Part shown: in pieces, positions 54,258-62,810 of the stretch
Position numbering within the stretch: the first letter of the stretch is position 1
How the letters are laid out: the number at the start of each line of letters is the position of its first letter
NCBI RefSeq assembly: GCF_000812565.1
Contig: NZ_JTAM01000012.1
Location: 87,722-151,721, forward strand
DNA length: 64,000 bases
Origin: Flammeovirga sp. OC4
Lineage (GTDB): Bacteria > Bacteroidota > Bacteroidia > Cytophagales > Flammeovirgaceae
Direction: 5' to 3'
Translations under genes and position numbers: made by a program
Notes under the pieces: generated by a model
What the model saw: the letters and a program-made list of their open reading frames with translations, nothing else
Told to the model about the DNA's origin: nothing
The model's database searches: none

Positions 54258-56021
54258 ATGAAATTTAAAAAGATCATTCTATTTGTCTTATCTTTTTTTA
54301 TCCTAGCCTTTATCTCCAAAGCACAGAATACCAGTATACCAAAAGAACAGTTGCAAATGTATAAGGAAATTCAAAGCCTTATTGTTGCAGACTCTATTTA
54401 CAGAGACCTTTTAAGGCGTCAATTAAAAAAATTAGATTCACTTTCGAATAAAGGTGTCAAAAAGAAAGCAAAATTTCTAGTTAAAGGAAAGCCTGTAATT
54501 CCATTTGAAGATACCTTATTTTATGTCCATAGAAGAAATAATATATCGGCCCTTCAAAGAGCAAAAGTACTTTCAGATTCCATAGTGGAGATTGCTGAAA
54601 ACACACTTTACTTAATTGATTCAGTTGAATTACAAATTTTTGATACCAATTATCAATTGGTTTATCAAGAGATTGTACTTCATACTATAGATTCTATTGA
54701 TGCTTCTTTAAGTTCAATGTCTACAATTGAGTTGGCAAAATTTCGTCAAGAACAAATCAATCATGCATTAAGGGATAAGATCAATTATCAAGGGCAAGTA
54801 TCAGGTATTATCGCTTTGATTGGGTTAGTGATTTTACTGATCCTAATTGTTGTCATCAATAGAGTTTACAAGGTGACAATGATTAAGGTGATTAGAGATG
54901 AAAAAGGTTGGTTTAGAAGCAAAACAGTCAAAAATGTGAGGATCTTGACAGAAGAAAACCAAATTTTGATTGCAAGGTATATTTTGGCAGGAATCCGAAT
55001 TACACTCATTGTAATTTTAGTTTCTCTATATCTACCAATTGTTGGTCGTTTTTCACCTCCTTTACGTGATTTTTCAGATGAGGTTTTTGGCTATATCATA
55101 GATCCTTTTGTAGAGATTATTTACGCTATAATTGCCTATACACCAAGCCTTTTAAAAATCATCGTTATTATTCTAGTTTTTCATTTTACGATCAGAATAA
55201 TTAAAACATTTGCTAAAGCGATTGCTGAGGAACGGTTAAAAATACATGGTTTTTATCCAGATTGGGTACCGCCTACTATGAAAATCATCAAGTTCGTGCT
55301 TTATACTTTTATGGTCATTATGATCTTTCCACTATTACCGGGTGCCGAATCTCAAGAGTTTAGAGGCATTTCTGTATTTGTGGGTGTTTTACTCTCAATA
55401 GGTTCCACCTCAGTGATTACAAATGCTATAAGTGGAATTGTGATTACATATATGCGGAGGTTTAAGATTGGAGATTGGATTAAAATTAATGATGTAATGG
55501 GAGAGGTGGTAGAGCGTTCATTGTTTGTGACTCGTTTGAAATCTTCCAAAAATGAAATAATAACCATTCCCAATAGTAAAATATCAGAATCGAATACTAT
55601 TAATTATTCTCAACCCATTAATCGATATAAATTAATAATTCACACTACCGTTACCATTGGATATGATGTGCCGTGGAGAAAAGTACATGCTATGTTGAAA
55701 GAAGCTGCAGAAATGACTGATGGGTTAATCGCAGGTGAAATTCCCTATGTGTTACAAACCTCTTTAGATGATTATTATGTAAGCTATCAACTCAATGCAC
55801 ATACTAGGCAACCTCAGAAAATTCCAAGAATCTATTCTAAATTACATCAAAACATACAAGATATATTTGCTAGAGAAAAAGTGGAAATAATGTCTCCACA
55901 TTATAGAGCAAATAGGGAGGATAATGAAATCACAATACCTGACTTTAAATTAATGAAAGATGATGAGGTTTCTGAACCAAAAAATAATGAAAAAGATTTA
56001 GGCAAGGATAACGACAAATAG
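54258..56021 (+). CDS. Large MscS-like mechanosensitive channel
   Basis: A 587-residue inner-membrane channel with an exported N-terminal domain. A signal-type segment (1-22, ends SKAQ) is followed by about 150 residues of predicted periplasmic helices, four hydrophobic segments (about 180-205, 245-270, 290-320, 345-365) and the MscS pore helix and beta domain (FVGVLLSIGSTSVITNAISG; FKIGDWIKINDVMGEVVE; IITIPNSKISESNTINYS). The C-terminal about 35 residues are charged. It is larger than the 279-residue MscS at 5961-6800. An isoprenoid synthase-like gene follows 54 nt downstream on the same strand and may be co-transcribed. Confidence 0.9.
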   Translation: MKFKKIILFVLSFFILAFISKAQNTSIPKEQLQMYKEIQSLIVADSIYRDLLRRQLKKLDSLSNKGVKKKAKFLVKGKPVIPFEDTLFYVHRRNNISALQRAKVLSDSIVEIAENTLYLIDSVELQIFDTNYQLVYQEIVLHTIDSIDASLSSMSTIELAKFRQEQINHALRDKINYQGQVSGIIALIGLVILLILIVVINRVYKVTMIKVIRDEKGWFRSKTVKNVRILTEENQILIARYILAGIRITLIVILVSLYLPIVGRFSPPLRDFSDEVFGYIIDPFVEIIYAIIAYTPSLLKIIVIILVFHFTIRIIKTFAKAIAEERLKIHGFYPDWVPPTMKIIKFVLYTFMVIMIFPLLPGAESQEFRGISVFVGVLLSIGSTSVITNAISGIVITYMRRFKIGDWIKINDVMGEVVERSLFVTRLKSSKNEIITIPNSKISESNTINYSQPINRYKLIIHTTVTIGYDVPWRKVHAMLKEAAEMTDGLIAGEIPYVLQTSLDDYYVSYQLNAHTRQPQKIPRIYSKLHQNIQDIFAREKVEIMSPHYRANREDNEITIPDFKLMKDDEVSEPKNNEKDLGKDNDK

Positions 56022-56075
56022 AGAAGATGCTACATCATAATTGATGGTTTCAAAAACTTTTGTCATTTTCGTCCT

Positions 56076-57095
56076 ATGAATTTATGGTTGAAATTTTTCA
56101 AACTTCTTTACAAAGTGTTTTTTGTAGGTAGTGCTGTATTGCACCAGAAATTTTTTATAAAGAGACATTTAATTCCTCAGTTAAAACCTTTTTTTGAGAA
56201 TTCTGATCACACATTAACAGCTACTGATTATAAAAAAATCACAAGATATTATGGATTGATAGTACCCGCTATTTTAGGAGAATTAATATGTTTTCTTCGA
56301 AAAGAGAAAATGACCTTTGAGGAACGGAAATATAGTACTTATCAATGTAGTTTGACAGGCTTAGTAGATGATTTTTTTGATATTCAGGAATATACTTTAG
56401 ATGAAGTTAGACAAATGGTGTCTTTTGAAAAACCTCCCATTAATTCTTCTGAAAAGTTATCAGAATTTTTACATCGTGAGAGTGTACACTTTTATAATAC
56501 AAGGGAAGGTTACCTTAAAAGTCTTGATGATGTTTTGTGTGTTCAAGAAGATAGTAGACAACAATTTCATCAAGGGGTGTTGAATAAGGAACAATTACTT
56601 GACTTAACTATACGAAAAGGGGGAGAATCGTTTCTTTATTTTATTCGTCTTTATCTTAAGAAAGTTACTCCTCAGGATGATGACTTTTTCTATTTACTAG
56701 GCGGAATAACCCAGTTTAGTAATGATATTTTTGACCTTTATGAAGATTTACAAGAAAATGTAGATACATTACTCACAACTTCAACATCAATCAAGGAAGT
56801 AAAGAATTTATATTATAGCTTAATTAGGCAACTTTTTGAAAAGTCGACTGATACTTCATTCCAGAAAATAGGGTCATTTTTAGAGTTTTATAGTATAGGA
56901 GTATTCAACAGGTGTGTCATTTGTTTAGATCAATATGAATCTTTACAGAAGTCTTCACCTTCTGGTATATTTCAACCAAAATTGTACAGCAGGAGTGATT
57001 TGATATGTGATATGGAAAAGCCGTCAAATTTGATAAGGTCTTTTACTATAGACATAAAAAAAGAGATCAATTATTCATCAATCTCTTCAAAGTAA
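56076..57095 (+). CDS. Class I isoprenoid synthase-like enzyme
   Basis: A 339-residue mostly helical protein with two metal-binding signatures of class I isoprenoid synthases: DDFFD at 98-102 in GLVDDFFDIQEY, and NDIFDLYED at 216-224 in QFSNDIFDLYED, an NSE/DTE-like second motif with slightly altered spacing. I recall Bacteroidota proteins of this shape labelled class 1 isoprenoid biosynthesis enzymes. It is neither a standard trans-prenyl synthase (no FQxxDD) nor clearly a squalene/phytoene synthase. The product is unknown. The N-terminus has a hydrophobic, basic stretch that may associate with the membrane. No other terpenoid gene is adjacent except possibly the MscS gene in front. Confidence 0.72.
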   Translation: MNLWLKFFKLLYKVFFVGSAVLHQKFFIKRHLIPQLKPFFENSDHTLTATDYKKITRYYGLIVPAILGELICFLRKEKMTFEERKYSTYQCSLTGLVDDFFDIQEYTLDEVRQMVSFEKPPINSSEKLSEFLHRESVHFYNTREGYLKSLDDVLCVQEDSRQQFHQGVLNKEQLLDLTIRKGGESFLYFIRLYLKKVTPQDDDFFYLLGGITQFSNDIFDLYEDLQENVDTLLTTSTSIKEVKNLYYSLIRQLFEKSTDTSFQKIGSFLEFYSIGVFNRCVICLDQYESLQKSSPSGIFQPKLYSRSDLICDMEKPSNLIRSFTIDIKKEINYSSISSK

Positions 57096-57139
57096 TTATA
57101 TTTTCAGGATGAAGGTTAAATCTGTTTTTTAAGCAGTAC

Positions 57140-57313
57140 TTAACTATTCTTAATCATAGGAATGGACAAAACAGTTACAGCAGAAACCATAACAGCAACA
57201 AGTGATGCCATAATAACACCGAGTTCAGTATTAGCATTAATGGCTGTTTGAATTACTCCAATATCTAAAATTAGAAAAACAGTAGGTACGATAAATAGCA
57301 AAAACTTTTTCAT
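57140..57313 (-). CDS. Small membrane protein, 57 residues
   Basis: A short gene found by reading the minus strand of the spacer between the isoprenoid enzyme and hemB. ATG at 57313 opens a 57-codon frame ending in TAA at 57140. The protein starts MKKFLLFIVPTVFLILDIGV and ends VLSIPMIKNS. Two hydrophobic segments (about 4-22 and 33-52) are separated by a short polar loop (QTAINANTELG), so it is likely a helical-hairpin inner-membrane protein. Codon use and the basic N-terminus look natural. No function or family is recognised. Confidence 0.6.
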   Translation of the reverse strand: MKKFLLFIVPTVFLILDIGVIQTAINANTELGVIMASLVAVMVSAVTVLSIPMIKNS

Positions 57314-57486
57314 GATGATTGTTGTTTTAAGTGTGTGTTATTTAGTGTATTATATAATTTAATACGTATTTAATAGGCTGTTAGATAATGACATTAACAT
57401 TTGATATAAATCTTTCACTTATTAAAAAAATAATCACTTGATTCTTGATTTTTCATATAATAAATTGTGAAAAATTTGAATAATCG

Positions 57487-58461
57487 ATGTTAACAAGAAG
57501 ACCACGCCGTAATAGAAAGTCAGCCGGTATTCGTCAAATGGTTCAAGAAACTTTATTGACAGTAGATGACTTCATTTTCCCTTTATTTATGATTGAAGGA
57601 GAAAATAAAAAAGAAGAGATACCATCAATGCCTGGTATTTATAGATATACGTTAGATCATTTATTGGTCGAAATTGGAGAGTGTATAGATTTAGGTATCA
57701 AATCATTCTGCCTTTTCCCTTCATTAGGAGAGGATAAGAAAGATAGTATGGCAACTGAAGGAAGCAATCCAGAAGGTTTGTATCAAGTTGCTTTATCTAC
57801 AATCAAAGAAAAATACCCTGACGCTGTCTTAATGACAGATGTAGCAATGGACCCTTACAGTTCTGATGGTCATGATGGAATTGTTAGAGATGGCAAAATC
57901 ATTAACGATGAAACTTTAGAGGTTTTAGGCAAAATGGCGTTGGCACAAGCGAAGGCAGGTGCAGACATCATTGGTCCTTCAGATATGATGGATGGTAGAA
58001 TTGGGTATATTCGTGAAGTATTAGATGATAATGGATATACAGATGTTTCTATTATGTCTTATTCTGCAAAATACGCTTCTGCTTTTTATGGTCCATTCCG
58101 AGATGCTTTAGATTCAGCACCTAAATTTGGTGATAAAAAGACTTACCAAATGGATCCGGCCAATGTAAAAGAAGCATTAATTGAAGCCGAACTTGATTTT
58201 GTAGAAGGAGCTGACTTCTTAATGGTTAAGCCTGCATTGTCTTACTTAGATATAATCAAAACGTTATCTGATAATTTTGATATTCCAATCACAGCCTATA
58301 ACGTTTCAGGAGAGTATGCAATGCTTAAAGCTGCAGCTCAAAACGGGTGGTTAGAAAATGATAAAACAATGATGGAGATGCTATTGAGTATCAAAAGGGC
58401 AGGAGCAAGTGCTATTTTAACTTACTTTGCTAAAGAAGCCGCTGTACTTTTGAGAAAATAG
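57487..58461 (+). CDS. hemB: Delta-aminolevulinic acid dehydratase (porphobilinogen synthase)
   Basis: Condenses two 5-aminolevulinate molecules to porphobilinogen in tetrapyrrole synthesis; cytoplasmic, 324 residues. The Schiff-base lysines are Lys195 (MSYSAKYASAFYGPFRDA) and Lys248 (FLMVKPALSYLD). The metal site reads DVAMDPYSSDGHDG: the three zinc-binding Cys are replaced by Ala and Asp, so this is a Mg-dependent, zinc-independent enzyme. It supplies heme and, through cobA (17400-18152), siroheme. It is transcribed singly to its own terminator. Confidence 0.97.
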   Translation: MLTRRPRRNRKSAGIRQMVQETLLTVDDFIFPLFMIEGENKKEEIPSMPGIYRYTLDHLLVEIGECIDLGIKSFCLFPSLGEDKKDSMATEGSNPEGLYQVALSTIKEKYPDAVLMTDVAMDPYSSDGHDGIVRDGKIINDETLEVLGKMALAQAKAGADIIGPSDMMDGRIGYIREVLDDNGYTDVSIMSYSAKYASAFYGPFRDALDSAPKFGDKKTYQMDPANVKEALIEAELDFVEGADFLMVKPALSYLDIIKTLSDNFDIPITAYNVSGEYAMLKAAAQNGWLENDKTMMEMLLSIKRAGASAILTYFAKEAAVLLRK

Positions 58462-58481
58462 ACTTTCTATAAGTTATTTTT

Positions 58482-58530
58482 AAAGCTTTCTATTAGACAA
58501 TTGTAAATTGCTAGTAGAAAGCTTTTTATT
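58482..58530 (+). terminator. Intrinsic terminator of hemB
   Basis: AAAGCTTTCTA (58483-58493) pairs with TAGAAAGCTTT (58514-58525 region), with further inner CAATT/AATTG pairing, followed by TTATTTTT. Confidence 0.85.
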
Positions 58531-58557
58531 TTTCAAGGTTTAAAACATACTAATTAG

Positions 58558-60174
58558 ATGCATTATTCGATAAAAATTAACGAGTCACACCAATATTTTC
58601 TTTCCATTCAACTTGTCTTTAATGCGGATGAAGAGCAAATGCTAATCAAACTACCTTTGTGGCGTCCCGGTAGGTATCAAGTTCAGAATTTTGCAAAGAA
58701 TATTAGAAGTTTAAATACTTCGAAAGGGAAAATAAAAGTAAATGGTAGAAATGAATGGTTACTTTCAGACGTAAAAAAAGGAGAGCAGGTCACCATATCG
58801 TATGATTATTATGCTAGGCATCAAGATGCAGGAGGTACATGGGTAAGTGAACATTTTTGTCTGATTAATTTTATTGGATGTGCATTGGTTCCTGCGTCAC
58901 AGTTAAAGAATAAAATTGACGTTGAACTCCTTTTTGATAAGGCTTTCAAAATAGCGTCATCAGCTAAAGTAGAAAATGGAATCTTTACTTTTGAAGACTT
59001 TGAAGAATTAACCGAAACTCCAATTCTTTTAGGTAAACAACTTCATCACGGTAGTTTTATTGAACACGAAGTTACTCATCACATTTGGTTACAAGGAGAT
59101 ATTACCCCTGATTGGGAAAAAATAATCAAAGATTTTAAGGCATTCACTAAAGTACAATTAGAGATTTTCGGCTCTTTTCCTCATAAAGAATTTCACTATC
59201 TCTGCATTCTTCCAATTTTTAAACATTATCATGGTGTTGAACACCATAAAAATACTGTCGTTACATTAGGACCTTCAAATGATTTTCATCAGGAAGATTT
59301 TTACAATAATCTTTTGGGTGTGAGTTCACATGAACTATTTCACGTATGGAACATCAAGCAAATAAGACCTAAAGAGTTATTACCTTATGACTTATTTAAA
59401 GAAAGCTATTTTGATACGGGTTATGTAGCAGAAGGGGTGACGACTTACTATGGTGATGCTTGTTTGTACAGAGCGGAGGTGTTCAGTGAAAGTCAATATA
59501 AGAAAGAACTGAATACATTATTAGATAGGCATTTTGAAAATCAAGGAAGGTTTGTAAAATCTGTCAGTGATTCCTCATTGGAATTATGGGTAGATGGATA
59601 TGAAAAAGGTATCCCTTCAAGAAAAACATCTATTTATGTAAAAGGTGCGTTAGTAGCCCTAATGCTAGATAGTGAGATTCAAAGAATGACAAATAAGGAG
59701 AAAAGTTTAGATGATGTAATGTTTTTATTCAACCAGCAATATGGTGGACAAAAGAAAGGTTATACCTCAAAAGACTTTCAGGAAATAGTTCAGCAAGTTT
59801 GTGGTGAGGATATGGAACGTTTTTTCTCTGATTATGTTTATGGAACAAAATCACTTGAACTTCAGTTAAAAAAATGCTTAGAGTTTTTAGGTTGGAAAGT
59901 TGAACAGACAAATGCTCAAAGTAAATGGATGAGTGATTTTGGGATTAAATTATCCTCTACTGGAGAAGTTGTAGATATAGCATATAATAACAATGAAGAC
60001 ATTCAAGTAGGAGATGTTTTTAAATATTGTGAACAACAAAAAGTGACATCTTGGGAAAATGTCTTGATGAATAAAGAAAAAATAGATATTTATTTAGAAA
60101 GAGATGGACAAATACTTGCAAAACAGTTGGTTGCAAAGAAAAAAATGTATTATTCGAAGTTAAGTATAATTTAA
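58558..60174 (+). CDS. M61-family metallopeptidase (glycyl aminopeptidase-like)
   Basis: A 538-residue zinc peptidase. The N-terminal beta domain starts MHYSIKINESHQYFLSIQLVF and contains LPLWRPGRYQVQNFAKNI, an M61 hallmark. The zinc site is HELFH (258-262) in SSHELFHVWNIKQIRP, with Glu292 of VAEGVTTYYGD as third ligand. A degenerate PDZ-like domain (about 455-525) closes the protein. There is no signal peptide, so it is cytoplasmic, which differs from some exported relatives. Family members remove N-terminal glycine or alanine. It lies 96 nt after hemB and is followed by a TPR gene. Confidence 0.92.
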   Translation: MHYSIKINESHQYFLSIQLVFNADEEQMLIKLPLWRPGRYQVQNFAKNIRSLNTSKGKIKVNGRNEWLLSDVKKGEQVTISYDYYARHQDAGGTWVSEHFCLINFIGCALVPASQLKNKIDVELLFDKAFKIASSAKVENGIFTFEDFEELTETPILLGKQLHHGSFIEHEVTHHIWLQGDITPDWEKIIKDFKAFTKVQLEIFGSFPHKEFHYLCILPIFKHYHGVEHHKNTVVTLGPSNDFHQEDFYNNLLGVSSHELFHVWNIKQIRPKELLPYDLFKESYFDTGYVAEGVTTYYGDACLYRAEVFSESQYKKELNTLLDRHFENQGRFVKSVSDSSLELWVDGYEKGIPSRKTSIYVKGALVALMLDSEIQRMTNKEKSLDDVMFLFNQQYGGQKKGYTSKDFQEIVQQVCGEDMERFFSDYVYGTKSLELQLKKCLEFLGWKVEQTNAQSKWMSDFGIKLSSTGEVVDIAYNNNEDIQVGDVFKYCEQQKVTSWENVLMNKEKIDIYLERDGQILAKQLVAKKKMYYSKLSII

Positions 60175-60293
60175 TATACTTATCTTTGAAGGATAATGTT
60201 AAAGCACGATTTTGGAATTTTAAATAAATACTGATAGCTGTTGCTTCTCTATTTAAATTTTTATGTAAAAACTCAATTTCATTTCAAACTGAC

Positions 60294-61610
60294 ATGAAAA
60301 ATTTACTCTTAATTTTTTTATTTCTTACTTCAACCGCTGTTTTCTCTCAAGAAAAAAATCCTATAGAACTTTTCTTTAAAAATGCTGAAAAATTCAGAAT
60401 TGCTAAAGATTATCATAGGGCTATTGTGGAGTATGAACAAGCTATATCTTTGTCGGATACTGTCGCAAAAGTACACTATTGGAAAGGTGTATGTAATCTA
60501 ATGATTAAAGACACCACAAGGGCTCTTCAAGATTGGCAAAAAGTAATTGCATTGGACAATAATTATTTGCCAGTATACCCAGCTCTTTCGAAGGTATATC
60601 AGAATCAGAAGAAATATTCTCAATATAAAAAATATGTTGATGTATGGTTGAAGGTGGAGAAAGATCCACTAAAAAGAATAAATCTTTGTGTAGAGACTGC
60701 AAATTTCTTTTTCTACCAAGACCGTTTTCAGGACGCTAGAATTTACTCTCAAAATGCACTTAGCATTGCACCTGACCATGTAGAGTCACTTTACTTAGAT
60801 GCTCAAATCACAAACAATCTTGGAAAATACAGTGAATCTATAACGACGATTGATAAGATTTTGAGTCAATTTGCTGCTAATGCACCAATTAATCAAACGG
60901 CAAAATACTATTATGAAAAAGGCATGGCTTATTATTTACAAGAGGACTATAAGAATGCAATGCCAATTTTAAGTAAGGCAGATGTAGGGCCTTATAAGCC
61001 ATTTATAACAAAGCTAAAACCAGATTATTTCTTTGCAGTAGCCTCAGCTTTGGAAGATATTTATAATTTTGATCAAGCTAAAACGATGTTGGAAAAGGCA
61101 ATGAAAGTTGATCCTACTTATATTAAAGCGAATATATTGTTGGCAGACATTATTGTAAAAGAAGAGCATCATCATAAAGGAATTCATTTGTTTGAACTTG
61201 GTCTAAAAGATTACAAAGGGTTTGATAAACTTTATTTAAAAGCTTATGACCAATTTATCGATATTCTTATTTGTGCTAAGAAATATGAGAAGGCTTTAAA
61301 ATACGCAGATGAGTGTTTGGCAAACTTTCAAGGTGCGAGAAACATTTTATATTATAAACTTGTTGCTCAATATAAATTGGGTAAAAGAGAAGAGGCTATT
61401 AACACAGGAGTTAATTTGTTGAGTAATTCGAACGTATCACCTCAAGAGTTTGTGAAATATAGCCTATTGATGGGATATGTATATAACAATCAGGATTTAC
61501 AAAAGTGTATTCAATCTTTTCAAGATGCACGTAAAGGACCTTATTTCCCTGCTGCTACTTATTCTATAGAATTTTTTAGTACTGAAAAAAATAATGGTGC
61601 TCAAATGTAG
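60294..61610 (+). CDS. Exported TPR-repeat protein
   Basis: A 438-residue protein with a signal peptide (1-18, ends AVFSQ) and about eight TPR units: AKDYHRAIVEYEQAISLSD, AKVHYWKGVCNLMIKDTTRA, YKNAMPILSKAD, FDQAKTMLEKAMKVDPTY and others. It probably acts as a periplasmic protein-interaction scaffold; relatives occur in T9SS and gliding loci, but nothing ties it to one. It is single and ends with a very strong terminator. Confidence 0.88.
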   Translation: MKNLLLIFLFLTSTAVFSQEKNPIELFFKNAEKFRIAKDYHRAIVEYEQAISLSDTVAKVHYWKGVCNLMIKDTTRALQDWQKVIALDNNYLPVYPALSKVYQNQKKYSQYKKYVDVWLKVEKDPLKRINLCVETANFFFYQDRFQDARIYSQNALSIAPDHVESLYLDAQITNNLGKYSESITTIDKILSQFAANAPINQTAKYYYEKGMAYYLQEDYKNAMPILSKADVGPYKPFITKLKPDYFFAVASALEDIYNFDQAKTMLEKAMKVDPTYIKANILLADIIVKEEHHHKGIHLFELGLKDYKGFDKLYLKAYDQFIDILICAKKYEKALKYADECLANFQGARNILYYKLVAQYKLGKREEAINTGVNLLSNSNVSPQEFVKYSLLMGYVYNNQDLQKCIQSFQDARKGPYFPAATYSIEFFSTEKNNGAQM

Positions 61611-61636
61611 GAAACACTTATAAGATATAAAATATT

Positions 61637-61690
61637 AATGCCTTGTCCATTACAGCTCCATTAGGGACTGTAATGGACAAGGCATTTTTA
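61637..61690 (+). terminator. Very strong terminator with a 19-bp stem
   Basis: A perfect 19-bp stem: 61637-61655 (begins AATGCCTTGTCC) with 61668-61686, and a 12-nt loop, followed by TTTTATTATT. This stem is longer than any other terminator in the window. Confidence 0.9.
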
Positions 61691-62235
61691 TTATTAATGA
61701 TTATTAAAACAAAAAACAGCTCTTTGAAATTAATTCCTTGTTAAAATTTAAGATTTATGTCAACTTGTCTGATAAAATGATGATATATTTGTACATCAGA
61801 ATTGATCTAAACTACAATGTGTGTACTATTTATTCATCTTTTCATTTCATGGAAATTATTTATCATCAAAATATCTCTTTCAATAACAATTTTTTAAGAC
61901 ACATCTTAAGTTCCTGATGTGTTATTACAGATAAGCAGTTGAACGAATAAAATTGGAAGGTTTGGATTTTCTTTTCAGTCTACTCTTCGTTAGAATATCA
62001 TCACGTAGCTGCGGCTATGGTTATCCAACTTACCCTAATTTCAAATGTACAACAGCTTAGTTAAGCTCTTAATATTATCTGGTTTTTATAATGCATAATC
62101 GAAAATGACAACCTGTAATAATTTGTTACAACTCATTTCTTTATTTTCTTCGATTATTTGGCTAATTAGAAATTATAAAGATTCTTATTAAGAATACTAA
62201 TTAACAGTAGATATAACCTGTTATTTATTTTTTTG
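61691..62235. other. Intergenic region with promoter-like element and several inverted repeats
   Basis: These 545 bp hold no convincing gene. A TATATTTG (61784-61791) with TTG 16 bp upstream looks like a promoter. Three dyads follow: ACACATC (61899-61905) with GATGTGT (61916-61922), AGC-TGCG-GCT (about 62008-62017) and AGCTTA-GT-TAAGCT (about 62054-62067). The stretch 61960-62070 is richer in GC than its surroundings and could be a non-coding RNA or the relic of a repeat. The longest open frame there is under 40 codons. Confidence 0.35.
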
Positions 62236-62613
62236 ATGTCTAGTTGTGTAAAGACATTATCTAACAACAAACAATTATTTACGATACAAGATTATATTAA
62301 AATGCCTAAATTTAATTTACTGAGAAAAGTTGACAGAAATATATCAAACGACAATACATTTGATAAAATGAAGGAATTTGAATCACTTTCTAATTCTATT
62401 AATTCCTTAATGAGAAAAAAGAAAAATATTGAGAATTTTTTAGAAGACCCAGAGTCATTTAATAGTGTCTCACTTCATATACTAGGAGATCACAAATTAG
62501 GATTCCAAGAGGAGCTAAACTCACATGATATAATTGGTGTATTGTCGAATAAGTTAGAGAGTATTGAGGAAGAATTATCATTAGAGAAAAATAAGCTCAA
62601 GAATTTATTATAG
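62236..62613 (+). CDS. Hypothetical protein, 125 residues
   Basis: I do not recognise this protein. It starts MSSCVKTLSNNKQL at the ATG just after a TTG at 62233; an internal start MPKFNLLRKVDRN is possible. The C-terminal half is a charged helix with coiled-coil character (SNKLESIEEELSLEKNKLKNLL). It has no signal peptide or membrane segment. The local sequence is very AT-rich. It is an isolated gene between a strong terminator and the wecA terminator, so its status as a real gene is moderately supported by length only. Confidence 0.5.
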   Translation: MSSCVKTLSNNKQLFTIQDYIKMPKFNLLRKVDRNISNDNTFDKMKEFESLSNSINSLMRKKKNIENFLEDPESFNSVSLHILGDHKLGFQEELNSHDIIGVLSNKLESIEEELSLEKNKLKNLL

Positions 62614-62704
62614 TTCAATTGGTTTATTTTTCAGAGGTTTTAATATTTTATTTTAATTAATGTTGGGATAATAGTGTTTTTATCGATTTTATGGAGTAGG
62701 GGGC

Positions 62705-62755
62705 ATAAAAAAACACTCACTAAATAAGATTTATATTCTTAATTTTAGTGAGTGT
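62705..62755 (-). terminator. Intrinsic terminator of the wecA-like gene
   Basis: ACACTCACTAAA (62713-62724) pairs perfectly with TTTAGTGAGTGT (62744-62755); on the minus strand a U-run follows (complement of 62706-62712). Confidence 0.9.
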
Positions 62756-62810
62756 CATAATGTCTTAAAAAAAGATTTAAGATGTGTTGTCTATATATCA
62801 ATTATGGAAT

